A stretch of DNA of 64,000 nucleotides from Bacillus kexueae (GCF_022809095.1 NZ_JALAZE010000001.1:558001-622000), one strand, 5' to 3'. Shown: positions 43,025 through 52,835, counted from the first letter of the stretch. Notes: a model not told the origin generated them from the letters alone. Translations and numbers: made by a program.

Positions 43025-44064
43025 TATTGTCCCTCCTTAAGGCGTGCAAACATTTCATCTGTCTTCGTTAAAAACTCAGACTTCGAGTTTTCAAGCGAGA
43101 TGATGTTTTGTAAGGCCCAAATATATTTCTCATCCGACCACGATTCTTTCTGTCCGAGATAATATTTATGAATAATGGAACAGAATAAATGAGGAAAACG
43201 TAATTCTGTCCATATAACCTCATATTGCTCTTGCGTTAGTGGATGAACCGAGTCATATGCTTTTAGCATCGTGAATGCTAAATCGGTGTCCCAAATGGAC
43301 ATCTTTTTCATCACTTTGTTTAATAGAATCCTTATATCGCGAGAAGGAAGATCATTGGTAATCGAGTGCAATTCTTTCATCATGAGTCCTTCTTCCGCAT
43401 GCGTGAAACGGGCCATCGTAAAATCTTGCTGACAAAAGCCTTTCTCTTCGATCCAAGCTTTCGTCCAATTTTGATACGGAAGCTCATCTAACTCTTGCAG
43501 AGCCTTTCTTCCACGCTCAAGCATGTGGTCAACATGCTGTAAAAACAGCACGGAGAATGGATCATCTGGCAACCCTTCTGCAATCGTTTTGTTTCCTTCT
43601 AATTCCTGTAATTTCCACCGGAACAATTTATGCCACTTTCCAATTCTTCCGCGTTTTTTACTTTCTGAATGATTTTCATACCCTTTTGAAGCAAGATGAA
43701 ATTGCGCCATAAACTGCATCGTCTCCACAAGGGAGTTTTCGTTATAATAAATAACTTCGTCTCCGTCAATTTTATCGTATAAGACGAAAGAAGATTCTCC
43801 CGCTCCAACCGTTAATGCTCCATTTTTCGTACGAATAATAGGTGCAATCGGCAAGCCGTTATTTTGTAAATGCTCGTGAGCCCCGGCAATGAAAAGCATT
43901 CTCTCCAGCTTCATTTCCGCATTTTTTAACACTTTTGGTCCTTCATCTGTTTCAACGAGCCACATCGTTCTCCCGCTTTTCATCGATAATAGCGATACGT
44001 TTTGAACGGTTATCGGATACAAGCTCAAAATATTTTGCAATACTTGATTGGCGTTTTCATTCAT
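43024..44064 (-). CDS. cotS: Spore coat protein CotS (aminoglycoside-phosphotransferase-like fold)
   Basis: About 346 residues of the CotS/YutH/CotI family, kinase-like fold without an obvious nucleotide Gly loop. 'TEDEGPKVLKNAEMKLERML'-like N-lobe ('ETDEGPKVLKNAEMKLERM'), 'ESSFVLYDKIDGDEVIYYNE', 'KGYENHSESKKRGRIGKWHKL', and a late 'FCQQDFTMARF' where H-Q-D-Y is found in the CotI paralogue (45409). The substitution Q-Q-D suggests weakened catalysis. ATG 44064 follows GAAGGTGGTGG. Seven-odd bases downstream of cotSA; one operon. Confidence 0.85.
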   Translation of the reverse strand: MNENANQVLQNILSLYPITVQNVSLLSMKSGRTMWLVETDEGPKVLKNAEMKLERMLFIAGAHEHLQNNGLPIAPIIRTKNGALTVGAGESSFVLYDKIDGDEVIYYNENSLVETMQFMAQFHLASKGYENHSESKKRGRIGKWHKLFRWKLQELEGNKTIAEGLPDDPFSVLFLQHVDHMLERGRKALQELDELPYQNWTKAWIEEKGFCQQDFTMARFTHAEEGLMMKELHSITNDLPSRDIRILLNKVMKKMSIWDTDLAFTMLKAYDSVHPLTQEQYEVIWTELRFPHLFCSIIHKYYLGQKESWSDEKYIWALQNIISLENSKSEFLTKTDEMFARLKEGQ

Positions 44065-44083
44065 TTTTTCCACCACCTTCTTT

Positions 44084-45217
44084 TTACCTAATACTTCCGT
44101 ATACGTTTAAAAGATTCGAAACGACGTGCTTCCATTGAAAATTCGCCTCTGCTTTTTGGCGACCATATTGTCCCATTGACGTACGTTTTCCTTCGCTGCT
44201 TAATAAGGCATTGAGCCTTTCCGCATACGCAAGCGGATTTTCAAAATCGCCGATGACATGGCCATTTTTCCCTTCGTCAATAACCTCTGGATTTCCACCT
44301 CGTTGACTTGTCACAATTGGAAGCCCACAAGCCATCGCTTCATAATGGACACGTGCAAGCGGCTCCTGCCATTGAGAAGAACAAACGAATACATCGGACA
44401 TAGAGAATAGACCGGCAATTTCACTCGGCTTCACGAATTTAATAAACTGGACATTTTCCGGATATAGTGCACCAAGTGTATATAGATGCTTGACATAGTT
44501 ATTCACTTCATCGTCTCCAAACCATTTGGAACCGATAAATACCATCACCGCATCCGGGTGCTTTTCCATAATACTTGGTAGCGCTTGAAGTAAAATATGC
44601 GGTCCCTTTACCTTACTTAAACGCCCGACAAATAAAATGACTTTCTTGTTTTGTAGACCGAGCTTTGATCGAATACTTTTCTTGAGCTCACGCCCGGTAT
44701 TCGTCCAACTTGGATGAAACGTTTGAACGTCCACCCCAGAATAAACGGTCTTTACTTTCCCTTTCGCTTCTGGAAAACGTGACGTAATGGTATTTCCTAT
44801 ATAATCACTGACTGTCACAATTTTCGAGCATAATGCGATACAGCGCTTTCCTTCCTCATCGCTGATTTTTTCGTTCGCAAACATCTCATTATGAACACTT
44901 AAGACGAGTTTGGCATTCGGTGTTGCTTCACGAATTTGTTCAATCCATAACGGTCGGTTACAAACATGGATGACATCAAAGGATGTAGACCTTACATATT
45001 GAACGATGGAATCAATAAATTCTTTTTCTGGAAAGCGTACGAATTGAACACCGTTTTTCGTTTCTTCAGCGGGCAAATCAGGATGAGTAATAGAAAAGAT
45101 GGTGACTTGATGATTTTGTGCAATTTGTTGTGCTATAGCATCGAGATAAATTTGGATCGCGCCACCTTTTATAGCCGGTACCGGTAATTTTTCAGTGGCG
45201 ATAAATGCGATTTTCAA
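44084..45217 (-). CDS. cotSA: Spore coat glycosyltransferase CotSA
   Basis: A 377-residue GT4 enzyme: 'IAFIATEKLPVPAIKGGAIQ', 'KVILFVGRLSKVKGPHILLQAL' and donor site 'SSQWQEPLARVHYEAMACGLPI'. The paralogue at 40982 shows the same blocks. In B. subtilis CotSA is a coat protein produced in the mother cell with CotS. The start is TTG after GGAGGGAGCTTC. First gene of cotSA-cotS-(202-aa protein), divergent from cotI. Confidence 0.9.
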   Translation of the reverse strand: MKIAFIATEKLPVPAIKGGAIQIYLDAIAQQIAQNHQVTIFSITHPDLPAEETKNGVQFVRFPEKEFIDSIVQYVRSTSFDVIHVCNRPLWIEQIREATPNAKLVLSVHNEMFANEKISDEEGKRCIALCSKIVTVSDYIGNTITSRFPEAKGKVKTVYSGVDVQTFHPSWTNTGRELKKSIRSKLGLQNKKVILFVGRLSKVKGPHILLQALPSIMEKHPDAVMVFIGSKWFGDDEVNNYVKHLYTLGALYPENVQFIKFVKPSEIAGLFSMSDVFVCSSQWQEPLARVHYEAMACGLPIVTSQRGGNPEVIDEGKNGHVIGDFENPLAYAERLNALLSSEGKRTSMGQYGRQKAEANFQWKHVVSNLLNVYGSIR

Positions 45218-45339
45218 GAAGCTCCCTCCATTTCAAGGTAATTTTTTCACCTTAACATAGAGTACGAAATGAGGATAAAAGGTGTGATTTTGATTATAAG
45301 AAATTTGGTCCTTCTTTCATTTTTAGTCATTTATCTTGG

Positions 45340-45367
45340 ACAAAAAGCGCTCAAGCTTCATAGAGTA
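45340..45367 (+). promoter_or_regulatory. Sigma-K promoter of cotI
   Basis: AC (45340-45341), 17 bases, CATAGAGTA (45359-45367): perfect AC-N17-CATAnnnTA; 42 bases before the start. A second CATAGAGTA occurs at 45255 without the upstream AC. Confidence 0.7.
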
Positions 45368-45396
45368 AAGAAAAGGTTATGCTTATATGATTTTAG

Positions 45397-46476
<1,080 letters not shown>

Positions 46477-46502
46477 GAAGGCGTGTGTGAGTGCATGTAC
46501 TG

Positions 46503-46548
46503 AAGGATCGACCACTTGATTGCTTATGTGCAGGTGGCGGTCCTTTTT
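46503..46548 (+). terminator. Terminator after cotI
   Basis: AAGGATCGACCAC pairs with GTGGCGGTCCTT, then TTTGTG; one bulge. Confidence 0.65.
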
Positions 46549-46586
46549 GTGTGCATTGGGGAATGCGGTGTGAGATTGACTTCGTT

Positions 46587-47280
46587 ATGCGCGGGGGAGC
46601 CTGCTCTATGCGCGAGTTTGGCTCACCTATGCGCGCATTCTCCTCTCCTATGTGCGCGATTCAACACCCTATGCGCGCGGGCTCACTCTCTATGCGCGCA
46701 CTCACTTCCTCTATGCGCGCGATTCACAACCCTATGCGCGCGGACTCACACCCTATGCGCGCGGACTCACACCCTATGCGCGCGGACTCACACCCTATGC
46801 GCGCAAGCCAGCATCCTATGCGCGCGGGCAACTCCTCTATGCGCGCGGGCAACTCCTCTATGCGCGCGGGCCAAAACACTATGCGTACGGACCACAACCC
46901 TATGCGCGCGGACTCACACCCTATGCGCGCGGACTCACACCCTATGCGCGCGATTCACAACCCTATGCGCGCGATTCACAACCCTATGCGCGCGATTCAC
47001 AACCCTATGCGCGCGATTCACAACCCTATGCGCGCGATTCACAACCCTATGCGCGCAAGCCAGCATCCTATGCGCGCACTCACTTCCTCTATGCGCGCAC
47101 TCAACTCTCCTATGCGCGCAAGCTACATCTCTATGCGCGCAGACTACTCTCCTATGCGCGCGAACCTACATCCTATGCGCGCAAACCACACCCCTATGCG
47201 CACGGCACACTCTCTATGCACGCACTCACTTCCTCTATGCGCGCGAGCCTCTCCTCTATGCGCGCGGGCACACCCCATGA
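46587..47280. repeat. 21-bp array with CTATGCGCGC core (array 1), ~33 units
   Basis: About 33 head-to-tail units of 21 bp (one of 20). Each has an almost fixed CTATGCGCG(C) core and a 10-11-base variable part drawn from a few types (for example GATTCACAAC five times in a row, GGACTCACAC in runs of three and two, AAGCCAGCAT twice). It lies between the 3' ends of cotI and the homogentisate dioxygenase gene. All three forward frames are open because the unit has no stop and is a multiple of three. No ribosome site, and no preference for silent changes. Confidence 0.95.
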
Positions 47281-47312
47281 AAAAAGCTGACCCTATTTGG
47301 TCAGCTTTTTTC
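47279..47312. terminator. Terminator overlapping the end of hmgA
   Basis: AAAAAGCTGACC-CTATT-TGGTCAGCTTTTTT; the hmgA stop codon lies within the stem. Works in both directions, closing array 1. Confidence 0.9.
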
Positions 47313-48461
47313 TATCCAGCTATATTTATAGTTTTCGTCTTCTATGTGACGGGCTTTTTTAACAACGCGAAGGGGGCGGAAGGTGTCAATCATGACAGCG
47401 AGTTCTTTCGTTTCTTTTTTGCCAATGCTTTTTTCAATTGTTCCAGGGTGCGGGCCGTGTGGGATGCCGGATGGGTGTAGGGTGATGGATCCTTCTTCAA
47501 TTCCTTTCCGGCTCATGAAGTTTCCTTCAACGTAATATAGGACTTCGTCGCTGTCGACGTTGCTATGAAAATACGGTGCAGGAATGGCGTCTGGGTGGTA
47601 ATCATATAGTCTTGGACAGAATGAACAAACGACAAAATTATGTCCTTCGAATGTTTGGTGAATGGGTGGTGGCATATGAATTCTTCCGGTAATCGGTTCG
47701 AAGTCACGGATGTTAAAAATCCATGGGTATACGTAACCATCCCAGCCGACGACATCGAGTGGATGATAAGGGAATTCATGCTTGTGCAAGAATCCGCGCG
47801 ACTTCGTCAACACTGTGTATGTCCCGCTACTCGTATGCGTGATAAGCTTACTTGGACCTTTAAAATCTCGCTCACAAAAAGGACTATGTTCGAGTAGTTG
47901 ACCGTATTCATTCCGATATCTGCGTGGAGTGGTAATGTGACTCGTCGTTTCGATGACAAGCATCTTTGTGTCTTGATCGTCCGCCACAAATCGGTGAATG
48001 GTCCCAATTGGCAAGTAAATATAGTCACCTGGTTCATAACGTAATTGTCCGAACATCGTTTCCACTGTTCCTGTTCCACGGTGGACGAATAATAATTCAT
48101 CGCCGTCACCATTTCGATAATAGTGAGTCATGGATTCGGTCGGTTTAACAACCCCAATGACAAGGTCATCATTTCCTAATATATAGTCGCGACCGGTTAG
48201 GAAGTCACCGTTTCGCTCTATCCGATCGGATTGAAAATGACGATGGCATAACGGTCCTTGCTGTTCATATTCAACCGTCGCTTTGTCATACACTTCAGCC
48301 TTTGTCATCGCCGTTGGCGGATTATGATGATATAAAATTGATTGTACGCCTGAAAAGCCTTTCGTTCCCATTACTTGTTCGCGATAAAGCGTGCCATCTT
48401 CTTTTCGAAATTGAGTATGTCGTTTACGTGGCACGTTCCCCATTTGACGATAAAATGGCAT
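47301..48461 (-). CDS. hmgA: Homogentisate 1,2-dioxygenase
   Basis: A 386-residue non-haem iron dioxygenase that opens homogentisate to maleylacetoacetate. Cupin-type metal ligands are visible in 'HSNVDSDEVLYYVEGNF' and 'HPSGIPHGPHPG'; 'DGDELLFVHRGTG' lies in the first cupin. ATG after AGGAGG, 37 bases inside the end of the upstream hydrolase gene. It is the last gene of the five-gene tyrosine catabolic operon. Confidence 0.92.
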   Translation of the reverse strand: MPFYRQMGNVPRKRHTQFRKEDGTLYREQVMGTKGFSGVQSILYHHNPPTAMTKAEVYDKATVEYEQQGPLCHRHFQSDRIERNGDFLTGRDYILGNDDLVIGVVKPTESMTHYYRNGDGDELLFVHRGTGTVETMFGQLRYEPGDYIYLPIGTIHRFVADDQDTKMLVIETTSHITTPRRYRNEYGQLLEHSPFCERDFKGPSKLITHTSSGTYTVLTKSRGFLHKHEFPYHPLDVVGWDGYVYPWIFNIRDFEPITGRIHMPPPIHQTFEGHNFVVCSFCPRLYDYHPDAIPAPYFHSNVDSDEVLYYVEGNFMSRKGIEEGSITLHPSGIPHGPHPGTIEKSIGKKETKELAVMIDTFRPLRVVKKARHIEDENYKYSWIEKS

Positions 48462-49386
48462 TTGTCTTTCCTCCTTTACGAACGGTATTCCGCAACGTTC
48501 CTAGTCCGGTAATTGATAATTCGATGACGTCTCCATCTGAAAGCCACGGGTGGATGTCGGTACCGAGTTCTAAGATGCACCCGGTTCCAACCGTTCCAGA
48601 ACCGATTAAATCTCCCGGTTTAAGGGTTGCGTTGTTTGATGCATGCTCGATTAATTGGCCGAAAGAAAAGTACATATCCTTTGCATTTCCTTCCGACAGC
48701 TTTTTCCCATTCACATACGCTCGCATTTCCAGGTGATAACGGTCCCCTTCCTTAAAAGGTTCCAGCTCGTCTTTCGTCACTAAGTATGGACCGATGGAAG
48801 TGGCAAAGTCTTTCCCCTTCGCTGGACCAAGGCCCACTTTCATTTCTTTTCGCTGTAAGTCACGCGCGCTCCAATCGTTTAATATCGTAAATCCTGCTAT
48901 GTAGTCGTCTGCTTCATCCGCTTGAATATTCCGCCCTTCTTTTCCTATTACACAAGCCAATTCAAGTTCATAATCCCACCATGTTGCGTGAGATGGAAAT
49001 TCGATGTCTTCATCAGGACCAAAGATTGCGTGATGATTGGAAAAATAAAAAACGGGTTCATCGTACCATTCAGGTATCATCGGTAGTCCTCGTTTATTCC
49101 GAGCAGTTTTCACATGCGCTTCAAACGCATAAAAATCACGAAAACTCGACGGGTTCACTAGTGGCGCTAAAAGCTTTACCTCACTGAGCGGATGAACAGA
49201 GGAGGTCGGAAACGTATCCATTCCTTCAATTACCCGGCAGTTTTGGTCAAAATCGCTTAGGAAATCCATCATCTTTTTCGGAAGGAGCCCTTTACTTGCG
49301 GCATGAAGATCCACAATAAATTGCTCGTTTTGTATACAACCAATGGATTGAAGACCGTCTCTCATTTCAAATGTTACAAGCTTCAT
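48424..49386 (-). CDS. Fumarylacetoacetate hydrolase family protein
   Basis: A 320-residue FAH-fold hydrolase: 'FSNHHAIFGPDEDIEFP', metal ligands in 'DYELELACVIGKEGRNI' (E-x-E) and the later 'FTILNDWSARDLQRKEMKVGLGPAKGKDFATS'. It should split fumarylacetoacetate (or maleylacetoacetate) into acetoacetate and a C4 acid, the last step of homogentisate breakdown. The ATG overlaps the stop of the flavin reductase gene by four bases (ATGA). Confidence 0.9.
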   Translation of the reverse strand: MKLVTFEMRDGLQSIGCIQNEQFIVDLHAASKGLLPKKMMDFLSDFDQNCRVIEGMDTFPTSSVHPLSEVKLLAPLVNPSSFRDFYAFEAHVKTARNKRGLPMIPEWYDEPVFYFSNHHAIFGPDEDIEFPSHATWWDYELELACVIGKEGRNIQADEADDYIAGFTILNDWSARDLQRKEMKVGLGPAKGKDFATSIGPYLVTKDELEPFKEGDRYHLEMRAYVNGKKLSEGNAKDMYFSFGQLIEHASNNATLKPGDLIGSGTVGTGCILELGTDIHPWLSDGDVIELSITGLGTLRNTVRKGGKTNAILSSNGERAT

Positions 49387-50021
49387 CGTTTCTCCCCGCT
49401 TTTCACCCGTTTTCGCTCAAGCTCAAACGTTTCTGCGATTGCTTTCGTATACGTAGCCCCAGCTAAACGTCCGATCGGGTTTAGCTTTGTTGTATCGATT
49501 CTTCCCCCTTCGTAAAGGGCGTCATCAACATGAACACATACGACTTGACCAATCACTAGACTTCCCGCTCCAGGTTGATGGCCGAAATGTAAAATATCAT
49601 GCAAAACACATTCCAACTGTACCTTGCTCTCTTTCACTCGAGGGGGCTTCACGATATGGCTTGAGACTTTCGTTAAACCACTTTCAATAAATTCATCCAC
49701 ACCCCGATCAAATTCAATAGAGCAGTTATTCATTTTCTCAACGAATTCTTCACTTACGACATTAATAACAAATTCCTTCGTCGCTTCGATATTCAAAAGC
49801 GTATCTTTCTTTTCTCCGTCCGTTCCACGAAGCATCGGTGCAAAGCAAACCATGAATGGGTCCGCGCATATTCCAGTGAAAAAACTAAATGGCGCGACAT
49901 TAGCCCCTCCCTTTTCATTAATGGTAGAGACGAACGCAATTGGCCTCGGTAAGATAGACCCGATTAACAGCTTGTAGGCATCTTTCCACGGAAGGGTTGA
50001 CGGTTCAATTTTCATCTTCAT
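49383..50021 (-). CDS. Flavin reductase-like FMN-binding protein
   Basis: A 212-residue FMN-binding split-barrel protein: 'LIGSILPRPIAFVSTINEKG', 'NVAPFSFFTGICADPFMVCF'. It may supply reduced flavin or act as an oxidoreductase on a pathway intermediate. Overlaps both neighbours (17 bases with the aminotransferase, 4 with the hydrolase), so it is a firm member of the operon, though its chemical step in tyrosine breakdown is not defined. Confidence 0.88.
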   Translation of the reverse strand: MKMKIEPSTLPWKDAYKLLIGSILPRPIAFVSTINEKGGANVAPFSFFTGICADPFMVCFAPMLRGTDGEKKDTLLNIEATKEFVINVVSEEFVEKMNNCSIEFDRGVDEFIESGLTKVSSHIVKPPRVKESKVQLECVLHDILHFGHQPGAGSLVIGQVVCVHVDDALYEGGRIDTTKLNPIGRLAGATYTKAIAETFELERKRVKSGEKR

Positions 50022-51123
50022 TCGCCCCTTTCATGATTTGTTTGAATGCATCCATGAACCGATGATTTTCGCTTTCCGTTCCGATCGTGACACGAATCGT
50101 ATTCGGAAAACCGAGCACTTCACCTGCACGAACAATGATTCCATCTCGAACTAGTTTTTCTGCCACGGACGTACCACTTTCGTGTAGAAGAATCATGAGA
50201 AAGTTCGCGTGAGATGAAAAATACGAAATCCCCATCCGATCGAACTCATTTTGTAGAAATGTAAGGCCCTCTTGGTTTTTCTGCTTACAGCTCTCAACAA
50301 ATTGCCAGTCTTCCAACGCGCATAAAGCTGCTTTCTGAGCAAAACGGTTGGAATTAAACGGATCTTTTACTTTTAACAATATGGAACGAATTTGTGGATT
50401 CATGATGCCGTAACCGATTCGAAGGGAAGCGAGTCCATAAATCTTTGAAAAGGTTCGAAGGACGACTAAGTTAGGGTATTTTTCAACAAAACGATGTGTG
50501 TCTAGCTTGACTTCATCATCCATATATTCATAGTACGCTTCATCGATCACAAGGAGGACATTCTTCGGCACGTGCTCGATAAACGTTTGTAGACGCTGTT
50601 TCGAAACGATTGTCCCTGTTGGATTATTCGGGTTACAAATAAACACCATACGAGTTTTCGAATTGATTGCATTTTGCATCGCTTCTAAATCGTGCACACC
50701 CTGTATAAGAGGGATTTTAACCGGTTTTCCTCCTTCCATGTAAACACATGTTTCATACCGAGGAAACGTTCCATCTGCCATGATGGCTTCATCCCCTTGT
50801 TGAATAAAACATTTCGCCATCAACCGAATGATTTCGTCAGATCCGTTTCCGATGACAAAGTGTTCGGGAGTAAGCCCCCACTTTTGACTGAGTCGAAGTG
50901 ATAGTTCCGGTGCAGTCGTCTCGGGGTATTTCGCTAGTTGAATAAACGCCTCTTGCAAGGCTTCTTGTACCTTTGGCGAACAGCCAAACGGATTTTCATT
51001 GGATGCTAGTTTTATAATGGTTTCAAGTCCAAGCTCTCGTTTCACCTCTTCGATTGGCTTTCCCGCTTTATACTCTCTTAACCGTTCAAGCTCTTTTTTG
51101 AGCGGAAATAAATGTGTGACCAT
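50005..51123 (-). CDS. HisC-like aminotransferase (probable aromatic amino acid aminotransferase)
   Basis: A 372-residue fold-type I PLP aminotransferase resembling histidinol-phosphate aminotransferase: 'KLASNENPFGCSPKVQEAL', 'CNPNNPTGT', 'VIDEAYYEY', PLP lysine in 'RTFSKIYGLASLRIGYG'. Enzymes of this family often act on tyrosine and phenylalanine. Here it sits directly after the 4-hydroxyphenylpyruvate dioxygenase gene, so conversion of tyrosine to 4-hydroxyphenylpyruvate is the likely job; there are no histidine genes nearby. Confidence 0.88.
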   Translation of the reverse strand: MVTHLFPLKKELERLREYKAGKPIEEVKRELGLETIIKLASNENPFGCSPKVQEALQEAFIQLAKYPETTAPELSLRLSQKWGLTPEHFVIGNGSDEIIRLMAKCFIQQGDEAIMADGTFPRYETCVYMEGGKPVKIPLIQGVHDLEAMQNAINSKTRMVFICNPNNPTGTIVSKQRLQTFIEHVPKNVLLVIDEAYYEYMDDEVKLDTHRFVEKYPNLVVLRTFSKIYGLASLRIGYGIMNPQIRSILLKVKDPFNSNRFAQKAALCALEDWQFVESCKQKNQEGLTFLQNEFDRMGISYFSSHANFLMILLHESGTSVAEKLVRDGIIVRAGEVLGFPNTIRVTIGTESENHRFMDAFKQIMKGANEDEN

Positions 51124-51181
51124 CCGTTAGTCTCCCCTCTTAAGATTTGGAAAGAGAGAGGAACACTCCTCTCTCCGCTCT

Positions 51182-52297
51182 TTACAGATTTCCTCTTTTA
51201 CGCTGCTCACGCTCAATGGATTCAAATAACGCCTTGAAGTTTCCTTCGCCGAATCCGATTGCCCCTTTACGCTGAATGATCTCGATAAACAATGTCGGGC
51301 GGTCGACAATCGGTTTTGTAAATATTTGCAGTAAGTACCCTTCGTCATCACGGTCTACTAAAATACGATTTTCCCGTAGCTTCTCGATGTCTTCATCAAT
51401 TTTTCCGACGCGGTCTGTTAACATATCATAATACGAATCTGGTGTGTCCAAAAATTCAATGCCGTTGGCGCGCATTTTGGATACAGTATCAATAATGTCA
51501 TCCGTTAACATCGCGATATGTTGGACACCTGGCCCATTATAGTAATCTAAGTATTCTTGAATTTGCGATTTCCCTTTTTTATTCGCCGGCTCGTTTATCG
51601 GGAATTTAATGCGTCCCCCTTTATGCATTACCTTAGACATCAGTGCGGAATATTCCGTGCTAATATCGTCATCATCAAAATGAATCATTTGTTTAAATCC
51701 AAGAACATTTTCGTAATAGGAGACCCATTCCTCCATTTTTTCTACATTGCCTACCACATGGTCTACGGCAATTAACCCGACATCATTCGCTGGAATCTTT
51801 ACTTCAGACGGTTTAAATCCAGGCAAGAATAGCCCATTATAGTCTTTTCGTTCGATTAATGTATGCTGGACATCCCCATATGTGCCGATAATAGCCTTTT
51901 TAACGATTCCATACTCGTCCTTTAATTCTTGTGGCTGTTGAATCGCGATTGCACCTTTTTCAACCGCGGTTTTATACGCTTTTTCAACATCTTTCACTTC
52001 AAGGGCAATATCTTTTACACCGTCACCGTGGAGTTTGACAAAGTTGGTTACTGAATGGTCGGAGAAGAGCGAAGAAGTTAAAACTAGGCGAATTTTTCGT
52101 TGTTGAAGCAAGTAGGAGACTGTTTCACGCTGGCCTGTTTCCGGTCCTTTATACCCGATGAGTTCAAATCCAAAAGCTTTGCAATAATAGTGAGCAGCTT
52201 GCTTGGCATTCCCAACATAAAGCTCAAAATGGTCGACATTTTCAATCGGGAAAAAATCATTCTGGAGCGGTTCCATCATTTTTTTCGTTTCTTGCAT
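51182..52297 (-). CDS. hpd: 4-hydroxyphenylpyruvate dioxygenase
   Basis: A 371-residue alpha-keto-acid dioxygenase of the VOC fold, two glyoxalase-like halves. Iron ligands are seen in 'IAVDHVVGNV' (His), 'GPGVQHIAML' (His) and 'TLFIEIIQRKGAIGFGEGNF' (Glu); the C-terminal 'GFGEGNFKALFESIE' is diagnostic. It makes homogentisate. ATG after AGGAGGTTCAGAAA. First gene of the operon hpd - aminotransferase - flavin reductase - FAH - hmgA. Confidence 0.95.
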   Translation of the reverse strand: MQETKKMMEPLQNDFFPIENVDHFELYVGNAKQAAHYYCKAFGFELIGYKGPETGQRETVSYLLQQRKIRLVLTSSLFSDHSVTNFVKLHGDGVKDIALEVKDVEKAYKTAVEKGAIAIQQPQELKDEYGIVKKAIIGTYGDVQHTLIERKDYNGLFLPGFKPSEVKIPANDVGLIAVDHVVGNVEKMEEWVSYYENVLGFKQMIHFDDDDISTEYSALMSKVMHKGGRIKFPINEPANKKGKSQIQEYLDYYNGPGVQHIAMLTDDIIDTVSKMRANGIEFLDTPDSYYDMLTDRVGKIDEDIEKLRENRILVDRDDEGYLLQIFTKPIVDRPTLFIEIIQRKGAIGFGEGNFKALFESIEREQRKRGNL

Positions 52298-52340
52298 TTT
52301 CTGAACCTCCTGAATTTTTAAAATTTTTATCGATAATTTT

Positions 52341-52369
52341 ACTGTATCGTTTCATAAAAATGGATGCAA
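52341..52369 (-). promoter_or_regulatory. Sigma-A promoter of tyrosine catabolic operon
   Basis: Minus strand TTGCAT (52369-52364), 17 bases, TACAGT (52346-52341), 44 bases before the hpd start. Confidence 0.65.
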
Positions 52370-52432
52370 GAGCGCGAAGCAACGCATTATTACGGTGAAG
52401 TAACGAGAACTAAACGGCATTTTGTCGCCAAA

Positions 52433-52467
52433 AAAAAAGAGAGTTTAGTAGCTAAACTCTCCAACAT
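52433..52467 (-). terminator. Terminator after cotO
   Basis: GAGAGTTTAG-CTAC-TAAACTCTC followed on the minus strand by TTTTTTTT. Confidence 0.9.
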
Positions 52468-52469
52468 CG

Positions 52470-52835
52470 TTACAGGCCGATTAATTGAATATCTTCAATT
52501 TCCTCGACTTTAATTTTTTGATCGTTGATGTAAATATACCCCTCTTCCAAGCGGTCAAGCCTTCCCTTTATTGTTTCCTTCTCTTTCGTCACGATGTTGC
52601 AACTTACATGCTCGAGCCCTTTCGGTAAATGCAACAAAGTGTTGATTTTTTGATCAATGGATAGAGTATGGAACGAAGACGTCGATGGTTTCGCTTGCGT
52701 GGCCTTTTTCTCTTTTTTTCCTTGCGGTTTTCGCTTAGCGATATACGACTTTTGCATCGAGCTAAAAATGGGCTCCAAATCTGGTTGAATGATATACATT
52801 AAGGGAGGATTTTGATGGGACTGATGTTTTTTCAT
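52470..52835 (-). CDS. cotO: Spore coat protein CotO
   Basis: 121 residues from ATG 52835, placed 9 bases after AGGAGG (two upstream ATGs are too close to or before it). N-terminal 'PPLMYIIQPDLEPIFSSMQ', a Lys/Ser-rich middle and a C-terminal 'IKGRLDRLEEGYIYINDQKI' fit the CotO (YjbX) family, a morphogenetic coat protein needed for late outer coat and crust assembly. In B. subtilis cotO lies next to fabI; here only the MFS gene intervenes. The cotVWXYZ cluster expected beside it is missing from this window. Confidence 0.85.
   Translation of the reverse strand: MKKHQSHQNPPLMYIIQPDLEPIFSSMQKSYIAKRKPQGKKEKKATQAKPSTSSFHTLSIDQKINTLLHLPKGLEHVSCNIVTKEKETIKGRLDRLEEGYIYINDQKIKVEEIEDIQLIGL

Noticed and set aside
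46491-47480. Long overlapping forward frames (up to 329 codons) across array 1
   Set aside because: They arise because the 21-bp unit has no stop and is a multiple of three; all three frames are open, no ribosome site precedes them, and the variation shows no codon signature.
52298-52469. T-box leader before the tyrosine catabolic operon
   Set aside because: No T-box consensus or antiterminator was visible; only a short leader and a sigma-A promoter.
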